A DNA stretch of 64,000 nucleotides, taken from assembly GCA_001689405.1 (NCBI GenBank), contig LUJO01000028.1, positions 1 through 64,000 on the forward strand, given 5' to 3'. Below are positions 57,519 to 64,000 of this stretch, piece after piece. The position numbers were made by a program, and so were the translations under genes. The DNA is from Candidatus Homeothermus arabinoxylanisolvens (GTDB lineage Bacteria > Bacteroidota > Bacteroidia > Bacteroidales > Muribaculaceae). Every line of letters begins with the position of its first letter. The first letter of the stretch is position 1. The notes beneath the pieces are model-generated. The model was not told the origin of the DNA, did no database searches, and worked only from the letters and a program-made list of their open reading frames with translations.

Positions 57519-58043
57519 ATTGTTATGCCGACATGACGCCTCAAGTGCAAGCAGAGAACTTTTGGCCGCAAGACCGCCGGCATATCCGGTCAGAGAACCG
57601 TCGCGGCCTATGACCCTATGACACGGCACGAAGATTGACATAGCATTGGCCCCCACGGCATTGGCAACGGCACGCACCGCTTCAGGACGTCCGACACTCC
57701 GGGCCAGCTCACTGTACGTGATGACGGCGCCATAGGGTATCGACAGCAGGCGGCTCCACACATCTTTCTGAAAGTCGGTACCGGCAAACAGCAACGGCAC
57801 GTCAAGCACCCTTATGCCTCCGTCAAAATACCGGTCAAGCATATATGCCGCATGTTTTGTCATATCCGACGGCCCATACTCGATGACCGCACCAAGTCGT
57901 GTCCTCAGCCTGCGGTATACGGTTTCGCTATCGGCTCTCCCAAGCCAGTCACAAAGACACAGCTTTCCGGACAAAGCGCCGAGCAGCATACTGCCGCACG
58001 GCGCTTCATATTCCATAACTCTTATTACTGCCGATGATGACAT
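57498..58043 (-). CDS. ogt: Methylated-DNA--protein-cysteine methyltransferase
   Basis: Removes alkyl groups from O6-alkylguanine in DNA by suicide transfer to Cys141. 181 residues. A non-catalytic N-terminal domain (YEAPCGSMLLGALSGKLCLCDW) and the catalytic domain: GTDFQKDVWSRLLSIPYGAVITYSELARSVGRP with the DNA-binding helix, then FVPCHRVIGRDGSLTGYAGGL with the PCHRV active site. Length and order match Ogt/Ada-C proteins. It lies 11 bp after the aminotransferase-like gene and may be cotranscribed with it. Confidence 0.95.
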   Translation of the reverse strand: MSSSAVIRVMEYEAPCGSMLLGALSGKLCLCDWLGRADSETVYRRLRTRLGAVIEYGPSDMTKHAAYMLDRYFDGGIRVLDVPLLFAGTDFQKDVWSRLLSIPYGAVITYSELARSVGRPEAVRAVANAVGANAMSIFVPCHRVIGRDGSLTGYAGGLAAKSSLLALEASCRHNNTAAPAP

Positions 58044-58054
58044 GGCGCGGTAGC

Positions 58055-59239
58055 TCAGGCCATAGCGGGCCGGAGAGCTTCAGCAAGCGACAGCACCGAC
58101 TCACGCAACACATGACGCGGACAGCCTACATTGAGGCGCATGAAGCCGGCTCCCTGTTCGCCAAACATCTCACCGTCGTTGAGGGCAAGATGCGCCTTGT
58201 TGACAAACAAGTCTATGAGCTGATTGTGGGTCAGCCCCAGATTGCGGCAGTCGAGCCATACAAGGAAGGAAGCCTCGGGGCGTATCATTTTTATCTCGGG
58301 AAGCTCCTCGGCAAGCACCTTTTCCACTTCGTCAAGATTGCCCTCGATGTAACCGAGCATCTCGTCGAGCCATTCTTCGCCGTAATTGTACGCGGCTATT
58401 GTACCGTAGATGGCGACAAATGTAGGCGCGTCAAATTCATTTACCTGAAGCCACTTGAAGAAGCCGTCGCGCAGAGTCTCGTCCTTGATGACACACCATG
58501 AACTTACCAGTCCGGCTATGTTGAACGTCTTTGACGGAGCACCGAGAGTGACCGCAACCTTGGCGGCCTCATCGCTCACCGATGCAAACGGATAGTGAGG
58601 ACGCCCCTCAAGCATAAGGTCGCCGTGTATCTCGTCGCTCACAACGATAACGTTGTATCGGAAAGCCAGCGACGCCACCTGCCGGAGAGTTTCTTTATCC
58701 CATTGTATACCTACGGGGTTGTGGGGGTTGCATAGTATCATCATGCGGGGACGTTCGTCGCGGAATATCCGCTCCAGACCCTCAAGGTCCATGTGATAGC
58801 CTTTTTCATCGGGTATCAGAGGATTGTTGACAAGAGTGCGTCCGTTGCCCTCAATCACCATTTTGAACGGATGATATACCGGCGGTTGTATCACTATCTT
58901 GTCGCCCTTTTCGGTAAAATAGTTGACCGCATAGCCTATACCCTTCACCACACCGGGTATATACGTTATGTCCTTGCGCTCCACCGGCCATCCGTGACGG
59001 CGCATCAGCCAGTCGGTTATTGACTTCCAATACTCCTCGGGCACGACATTGTACCCGTAAATAGGATGCTTCATACGGTTTACAAGTATTTCCTGAATTT
59101 TAGGAGCCACGCGGAAGTCCATATCCGCAATCCACATACCCTGCAGGTCGTCACGTCCGAAAAATTCAGTCAATCCGTCGACTTTTATGGCGCCGGTGCC
59201 ATGTCGGTCAATAATACTGTCAAAATCAAAATTTCCCAT
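58055..59239 (-). CDS. MalY/PatB-type PLP-dependent C-S lyase or aminotransferase
   Basis: 394 residues from ATG 59239; a frame open to 59272 starts within the promoter. Fold type I PLP enzyme: FFGRDDLQGMWIADMDFRVAPKI, HPIYGYN, YIPGVVKGIGYAVNYFTEKGDKIVIQPPVYHPF, ILCNPHNPVGIQW (PLP Asp/Asn region), VVSDEIHGDLM and the Lys-bearing GAPSKTFNIAGL with Lys about 230. This is the MalY/PatB group, many of which are cystathionine beta-lyases; specificity cannot be fixed here. Followed by the alkyltransferase gene. Confidence 0.93.
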   Translation of the reverse strand: MGNFDFDSIIDRHGTGAIKVDGLTEFFGRDDLQGMWIADMDFRVAPKIQEILVNRMKHPIYGYNVVPEEYWKSITDWLMRRHGWPVERKDITYIPGVVKGIGYAVNYFTEKGDKIVIQPPVYHPFKMVIEGNGRTLVNNPLIPDEKGYHMDLEGLERIFRDERPRMMILCNPHNPVGIQWDKETLRQVASLAFRYNVIVVSDEIHGDLMLEGRPHYPFASVSDEAAKVAVTLGAPSKTFNIAGLVSSWCVIKDETLRDGFFKWLQVNEFDAPTFVAIYGTIAAYNYGEEWLDEMLGYIEGNLDEVEKVLAEELPEIKMIRPEASFLVWLDCRNLGLTHNQLIDLFVNKAHLALNDGEMFGEQGAGFMRLNVGCPRHVLRESVLSLAEALRPAMA

Positions 59240-59258
59240 TGCAAAGTGTATTTTTCTG

Positions 59259-59290
59259 CAAATATACGACATTTAATGTCATCGTATCAA
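59259..59290 (-). promoter_or_regulatory. Promoter of the MalY/PatB-type gene
   Basis: Minus-strand TATATTTG (59266-59259) with TTG (59290-59288) 21 nt upstream. Leader of about 16 nt to ATG 59239. Confidence 0.65.
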
Positions 59291-59300
59291 TCTTTTTTGC

Positions 59301-59308
59301 TAAGTTTG
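59301..59308 (+). promoter_or_regulatory. -7 box for relA/spoT
   Basis: TAAGTTTG, 43 bp before ATG 59351. No clear TTG at 19-21 nt upstream. Confidence 0.4.
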
Positions 59309-59350
59309 TAACCACGACTTGTCGTAACCCTACAATCATAACGGAATAGA

Positions 59351-61588
59351 ATGGAAGAACGCAAGCAATACACCCCGGAAGAAGAGGACCGGATTATAGA
59401 AGCCGAGTTCCGTGACGTACTTAACGGATATCTGTCAAGCAACCACCGCAAAAAGGTGGAGATCATCGAACGCGCGTTCCGTTTCGCCAAAGAAGCACAT
59501 AAAGGCATACGGCGCCGCTCCGGTGAACCGTACATCCTTCACCCGATAGCCGTGGCCAAGATAGCCAATCAGGAGATAGGCCTCGGCTCCACTTCCATAT
59601 GCGCCGCCCTCCTCCATGACGTGGTGGAAGACACAGAATACACCGTCGAGGACATAGAGCAGCACTTCGGCAAGAAGATAGCGCAACTCGTGGCCGGCCT
59701 TACCAAAATATCGGGAGGCATATTCGGCGACAAGGCTTCGGCACAGGCCGAGAACTTCCGAAAGCTTCTGCTCACCATGAGCGAGGACATAAGGGTGATA
59801 CTGCTGAAAATGGCCGACCGTCTGCACAATATGCGTACTCTCGGCTCCATGTCGCCTAACAAACAGTACAAGATAGCCGGCGAGACCCTGTATATCTACG
59901 CTCCGCTTGCCCACCGCCTCGGGCTATTCGCCATAAAGACCGAGCTGGAGGACCTGAGCTTCAAATACGAGCATCCGGCGGCATATGCAAGAATCACCGA
60001 GCAGATAAAAGCTTCGGAGGCAAAACGCGCCTCGGTATACAACGACTTCTCGCTTCCGATAAAAGAGAAACTGATGCAGATGGGCATGAAGTTTGACGCA
60101 AAGGCCCGTCTAAAGTCGGTATACTCGATATGGCGCAAAATGGAGGTAAAACATATACCTTTTGAAGAGGTTTACGACCTCTACGCCATGCGCATAATTT
60201 TTGACTGCGACGACCCGTCAAAGGAGAAAGCCATATGCTGGCAGATATATTCGGCCATCACCGACCTGTACAGACTGCATCCCGAGCGCACCCGCGACTG
60301 GATAAGCAATCCGAAAGCCAACGGATACCAAGCACTTCACCTGACAGTCATGGGGCCCGACGGCAACTGGATCGAGGTACAGATAAGGTCGCGACGCATG
60401 GACGAGATAGCCGAGCTCGGATTTGCCGCACACTGGAAATACAAAATCGGCGAGGGCGACGAAGAGAGCGAGCTCAACGCATGGCTGTCGACGATAAAGG
60501 ACATTCTTGACAACCCGGAGCCAAACGCCATTGACTTCCTCGACACACTGAAGCTGAACCTGTTTGCATCGGAGATTGTGGTGTTTACCCCGAAAGGCGA
60601 GCTTCTTACGCTCCCCAACAACTCCACAGTGCTTGATGTGGCATTTGAGCTGCACTCCCAGATAGGCCTGCACTGTATAGCCGGCAAGGTCAATCACAAG
60701 CTCGTGCCGCTCAGCCACAAACTGCACTCCGGCGATCAGGTGGAGGTACTGACGTCGCAGTCGCAGACCCCCAAAGCGGAGTGGATCAACTTCCTCGCCA
60801 CGGCCAAAGGCAAAACCCGCCTGCGCGCCGCTTTGCGAAAAGAGCAGCAGCCCATAATTGAAAAAGGCCGCGAGCTCTTTGATAACTTCCTGAAAGAAAA
60901 CAATATCGAGGAAAACAACGAGGTGTTCACCAAGATACTCGGTGTCATGAAGTTCCGCAACCGCGACGAGCTCTTTACCGCGCTCGGCAACGGTGAGGCT
61001 TCGTTCCCGCCCTATCTTGTCAAGATGTTGCGCACCAAAGGGTCATCATCAATCTTCTCCAAGATACTCAAACCGCTCAAAGGTAAAAAATCGTCGGCAC
61101 CCAAGAAAGAAGAGGAGCATCATCAGGAAGCCATAAACATGAAGGAGACCTATATACTGCGGTCCGACTCCGAGGGGTCAAACTTCATTATATCAGATTG
61201 CTGCCAGCCCATACCCGGCGATGACGTCATGGGTTGGGTAAACGACGACGGAAAAGTCGAGCTGCACTCGCTCACCTGTCCGCGCGCGCAGGTACTCAAG
61301 GCAAGTTTCGGCAAGCGCATATTAAATACGGCATGGGCTTCGCAGACAGGAAAGTTTCTTGCCAATGTGCGTATAGAAGGCATCGACCGCTTCGGCATAC
61401 TTCAGGAGATCATACAGATGATATCGATGCATCTCGCCATAAACATACGAAAGCTCGACATCGAGGCGGAGAAAGAGGTGTTTCACTGCGACCTGTCGGT
61501 CCTTGTCGATGACACCAAGGTCGTGACCGACCTGTGCTCCAAGCTCAAGCAGATCAAAGGAGTGCAACGTGCAAGCCGAGTAAACTGA
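59351..61588 (+). CDS. RelA/SpoT family (p)ppGpp synthetase-hydrolase
   Basis: 745 residues, the long RSH form. HD hydrolase domain at about 45-200 (HKGIRRRSGEPYILHPIAVA; HD pair 89-90 in ALLHDVVEDT; KMADRLHNMRTL), synthetase domain about 240-370 (YSIWRKMEVKHIPFEEVYDLYAMRIIFD and NGYQALHLTVMGPDGNWIEVQIRS), TGS domain (VVFTPKGELLTLPNNSTVLDVAFELH) and a C-terminal ACT domain (NVRIEGIDRFGILQEIIQMIS). Hydrolase and synthetase motifs both look intact, so a bifunctional enzyme is likely. The 7TM-HD phosphodiesterase gene follows after 25 bp. Confidence 0.96.
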   Translation: MEERKQYTPEEEDRIIEAEFRDVLNGYLSSNHRKKVEIIERAFRFAKEAHKGIRRRSGEPYILHPIAVAKIANQEIGLGSTSICAALLHDVVEDTEYTVEDIEQHFGKKIAQLVAGLTKISGGIFGDKASAQAENFRKLLLTMSEDIRVILLKMADRLHNMRTLGSMSPNKQYKIAGETLYIYAPLAHRLGLFAIKTELEDLSFKYEHPAAYARITEQIKASEAKRASVYNDFSLPIKEKLMQMGMKFDAKARLKSVYSIWRKMEVKHIPFEEVYDLYAMRIIFDCDDPSKEKAICWQIYSAITDLYRLHPERTRDWISNPKANGYQALHLTVMGPDGNWIEVQIRSRRMDEIAELGFAAHWKYKIGEGDEESELNAWLSTIKDILDNPEPNAIDFLDTLKLNLFASEIVVFTPKGELLTLPNNSTVLDVAFELHSQIGLHCIAGKVNHKLVPLSHKLHSGDQVEVLTSQSQTPKAEWINFLATAKGKTRLRAALRKEQQPIIEKGRELFDNFLKENNIEENNEVFTKILGVMKFRNRDELFTALGNGEASFPPYLVKMLRTKGSSSIFSKILKPLKGKKSSAPKKEEEHHQEAINMKETYILRSDSEGSNFIISDCCQPIPGDDVMGWVNDDGKVELHSLTCPRAQVLKASFGKRILNTAWASQTGKFLANVRIEGIDRFGILQEIIQMISMHLAINIRKLDIEAEKEVFHCDLSVLVDDTKVVTDLCSKLKQIKGVQRASRVN

Positions 61589-61613
61589 ACCAATGTAAAA
61601 AAGATGTTTGATA

Positions 61614-63713
61614 ATGAACAAGATTTTTTCAAAATACAACATAATAAGAGCGCTTCTGTTTGTCGGAGCCATAACAGTCATCATATGGCTTCTGCCGAAA
61701 AACGATGAACGCTCTTACCATTTCGAGATGGGCAAACCGTGGACCTATTCGCTGCTTACTGCGCCCAACGACATGCCCATATACCTTGACTCCATAAAAT
61801 CACGTGCCGTACGCGACAGCATACAACGTTCGTTCATACCCGTATATGAACGTGACATAAATACCGAGAAATCGGCCGTGGCCGCATACGCCACGCGCAT
61901 TAACTCAACAAAAGACATAGGCCTCTCGCCTCATGAGCGCAACCAGCTCATAAACTCGCTGCGCGACCTTCTCGAAAACGGCATAGTCGACCAGTCGACC
62001 TATCAGGATGTGAAGTCGGGAAAACTCGGCGAAGTAAGGTTCATACACGACAACACCGCCATAGTCATACCGACCACCAACTTCATGTCGCCCCGCGCGG
62101 CCTACGGACGGCTTGACAGCCTGTTCAACGAACCTCAGTTCAGGACGGCAATCGAGATGACGGCCATGTCGCAGTTTCTCATACCCAACATAATCCTCGA
62201 CACCATAGCCACCAAACGCCTTTATGAGGAGGTGCTGCAAAAAGCCATGGCGCCTATAGGAGTGATACAGCAGGGCGAACGCATAATTGACAAAGGCGAC
62301 ATAGTCACACCCGAACTGTACACGCTTCTTCAGACCTACAACCGCATGACCGCCGGACGCTCCGCCACTCAGGTAGACCGGCATCATTATCCAATATTGG
62401 GTCAGCTGCTTTATGTCACCATCATAATAACGTCGCTGTACCTGTTTCTGATGTTTTTCCGTCAGCGGACGTTTCACGACAATCGGTCGCTCGTGTTCAT
62501 AATGTCGCTTGTCACGGCATTCGTGATTTTCTCCTACGGCATGGCCGAGACATTCCGCAGCGGCATCTATATGGTGCCCTACACCATCGTAGCCATACTT
62601 ATGGTCGTGTTTTTCGACGGCCGCATGGCCTTCTTCGTATACATGACGCAGATAATGCTCTGTACCATAATATCCTCTTTCCCGCTGGAGTTTATATTCG
62701 TACAGTTCATAGCCGGAGTCACCGCCATAACATCGCTGAAGGAGCTTAACCGCCGTTCCCAGCTTATAAGAGCCGCCCTATACGTATTTATCGCATACTG
62801 TGTATCGTTTGTCGCAGTGGAGATAATGCAGACCGGCACTCTCGACAAGATAAGCCTGCGCATGTTTGGCTACTTCGGTATAAACGCGGTGCTCATATCG
62901 TTCACTTACGTACTCGTATTTATACTTGAGAAGCTCTTCGGCTTCGTATCGTCGGTGACACTCGTAGAACTCAGCGACGTCAACAATCCGGTGCTGCGCG
63001 AGCTGTCGGAGGAGTGCCCCGGCACATTCCAGCACTCCATGCAGGTGAGCAACCTCGCCTCGGAAGCGGCCCACCGCATAGGCGCCAACGTACAGCTTGT
63101 ACGTACCGGTGCTTTGTATCATGACATAGGCAAGATCAACAATCCGGCATTTTTCACCGAAAACCAGCACGGAGTCAATCCTCATGATGCCCTAAGCCCC
63201 ATACAGAGCGCGCGCATAGTCATAAACCACATAACGGACGGCCTGAAAAAAGCCGACAAATACAAGCTGCCCGAAGTCATAAAAGACTTCATTTCGCAGC
63301 ACCACGGCGCGGGCAAGGCCAAGTATTTCTACAACACTTACAGCAACGCACATCCCGACGAGGACGTAGATCCGGCTCCGTTCACATATCCGGGGCCCAA
63401 TCCGCAGACCAAGGAGACCTCGATACTCATGATGGCCGACGCCGTGGAGGCGGCATCGCGCTCGCTCAAGGAATACACGCCCGAGGCCATAACCGCTCTC
63501 GTCAACCGCATAATCGACAGCCAGATAGCCGACGGTCTGCACAACGACTCGCCCATATCGTTCCGCGACGTCAAGACGATAAAGGAGGCGTTCATATCAA
63601 GACTGCGCACCATGTATCACGCACGCGTAAGCTATCCCGCGCTTAACAAGGAGAAAAAAACGGAACCGGCCGAAATAACAGCCGGCGGCAATGAAAATAC
63701 GGTGAATCCATAA
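61614..63713 (+). CDS. 7TM-HD phosphodiesterase (PgpH-like)
   Basis: 699 residues from ATG 61614; a TTG at 61608 is a weaker start. N-terminal helix (IIRALLFVGAITVIIWLLP), an extracytoplasmic 7TMR-HDED domain (about 50-270), seven membrane helices (about 265-475) and a cytoplasmic HD domain: CPGTFQHSMQVSNLASEAAHRIGANVQLVRTGALYHDIGKINNPAFF with the HD pair, IKDFISQHHGAGKAKYFY and MMADAVEAASRSL. PgpH proteins hydrolyse the second messenger c-di-AMP. It follows relA/spoT after 25 bp, linking two nucleotide second-messenger systems. Confidence 0.94.
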   Translation: MNKIFSKYNIIRALLFVGAITVIIWLLPKNDERSYHFEMGKPWTYSLLTAPNDMPIYLDSIKSRAVRDSIQRSFIPVYERDINTEKSAVAAYATRINSTKDIGLSPHERNQLINSLRDLLENGIVDQSTYQDVKSGKLGEVRFIHDNTAIVIPTTNFMSPRAAYGRLDSLFNEPQFRTAIEMTAMSQFLIPNIILDTIATKRLYEEVLQKAMAPIGVIQQGERIIDKGDIVTPELYTLLQTYNRMTAGRSATQVDRHHYPILGQLLYVTIIITSLYLFLMFFRQRTFHDNRSLVFIMSLVTAFVIFSYGMAETFRSGIYMVPYTIVAILMVVFFDGRMAFFVYMTQIMLCTIISSFPLEFIFVQFIAGVTAITSLKELNRRSQLIRAALYVFIAYCVSFVAVEIMQTGTLDKISLRMFGYFGINAVLISFTYVLVFILEKLFGFVSSVTLVELSDVNNPVLRELSEECPGTFQHSMQVSNLASEAAHRIGANVQLVRTGALYHDIGKINNPAFFTENQHGVNPHDALSPIQSARIVINHITDGLKKADKYKLPEVIKDFISQHHGAGKAKYFYNTYSNAHPDEDVDPAPFTYPGPNPQTKETSILMMADAVEAASRSLKEYTPEAITALVNRIIDSQIADGLHNDSPISFRDVKTIKEAFISRLRTMYHARVSYPALNKEKKTEPAEITAGGNENTVNP

Positions 63714-63763
63714 CTTTCATAAGCCTCTGTCCGTTGTATTCAAAAACATAACCACTTAATGAA

Positions 63764-64000
63764 ATGAAGAAACTGACTCTTATACTTTTGACATTCATAC
63801 TGGCATGCGGGGCTCTCACGGCCGAAGCCGCACGCACCGACACCAAGAAGCTGAAGCCCGAAAAGCCCGACATGGAGAAGATAAAAAAGGAGGTCAACGA
63901 TCCGGCGTCGAAATATTATTATCCGAAACTGTTCAAGATGTACACGTCAAATGACACATCGATGACGCTTGACCAGTTCCGACACCTGTATCTCGGCTAT
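63764..64000 (+). CDS. DUF4919 exported protein, 5' part only
   Basis: 79 codons visible before the window ends. Signal peptide (MKKLTLILLTFILACGALTAEA), then DMEKIKKEVNDPASKYYYPKLFKMYTSNDTSMTLDQFRHLYLGY, which matches the start of DUF4919 proteins (from memory: acidic-basic helix, YYPKL, TLDQFR-LY-GY). DUF4919 members are Bacteroidetes-exported proteins of unknown function. It is 50 bp after the 7TM-HD gene on the same strand, and the ATG at 63764 follows from signal peptide position. Confidence 0.8.
   Translation, partial: MKKLTLILLTFILACGALTAEAARTDTKKLKPEKPDMEKIKKEVNDPASKYYYPKLFKMYTSNDTSMTLDQFRHLYLGY

Overview
The window looks like a gut Bacteroidales chromosome, most likely Muribaculaceae (inference). 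Evidence: protein families typical of the order (DUF4959/DUF5000 lipoprotein, TonB-dependent receptor with a CarboxypepD_reg N-terminus, DUF4421, DUF2723, BACON-type lipoprotein, SlyD-like FKBP, ATP-type PckA), about 50% GC, weak Shine-Dalgarno sites, and many promoters of the Bacteroidetes type (TTTG or TTG, about 20 nt, then TAnnTTTG). I see no rRNA, tRNA, CRISPR array, insertion sequence or prophage. Most of it is dense, ordinary chromosome.

Layout. 1-2.4 kb: ECF sigma factor followed by a surface lipoprotein, with a palindrome-rich upstream region. 2.4-7.5 kb (minus strand): FKBP isomerase; rsmA-mgtE; CBS protein-nadK-metallopeptidase. 7.7-15.5 kb (plus): pdxJ, then exbB-exbD-tonB, a giant DUF2723 membrane protein, a polysaccharide deacetylase and queG. 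15.5-22.8 kb (minus): pfkA, a small membrane protein, an LPG-synthase-like flippase, an AddA-type helicase-nuclease, a SUI1/YciH factor and two small lipoproteins. 22.8-26.7 kb (minus): glycosyltransferase-radical SAM-glycosyltransferase cluster behind a DJ-1 protein. 26.9-30.3 kb (plus): TraB/GumN protein and an ABC-permease-GntR-membrane protein cassette. 30.3-32.7 kb (minus): AT-rich patch with a truncated methyltransferase, a DUF1848 protein, a DUF2795 protein and a PduO-type adenosyltransferase.

32.8-47.2 kb: exported FAD oxidoreductase; yfhO-methyltransferase-xerD operon; His-rich exported protein with a TonB-dependent receptor; DUF4421 and an exported choloylglycine-hydrolase-like enzyme; Na/Pi cotransporter; stand-alone receiver protein and rnhB. 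47.2-52.9 kb: three alpha-glucan enzymes (lipoprotein GH13, exported GH31, cytoplasmic GH13). 53-64 kb: BACON lipoprotein, trmD, pckA, a GH29 alpha-L-fucosidase broken by an internal deletion, an O6-alkylguanine methyltransferase, a MalY/PatB-type lyase, relA/spoT, a 7TM-HD phosphodiesterase and the start of a DUF4919 gene.

Working together: ExbB/ExbD/TonB could energise the receptor at 39.4 kb; the GH13/GH31 set would take outer-surface alpha-glucan to glucose, with pfkA and pckA in central carbon metabolism; RelA/SpoT and the 7TM-HD protein are neighbouring nucleotide-second-messenger enzymes. No complete undescribed system is proven. The best leads are the glycosyltransferase-radical SAM cluster, the DUF1848 protein with its C-terminal radical-SAM-like cysteine triad, and the dyad-symmetric control regions upstream of the sigma factor, pckA and the cytoplasmic GH13 gene.
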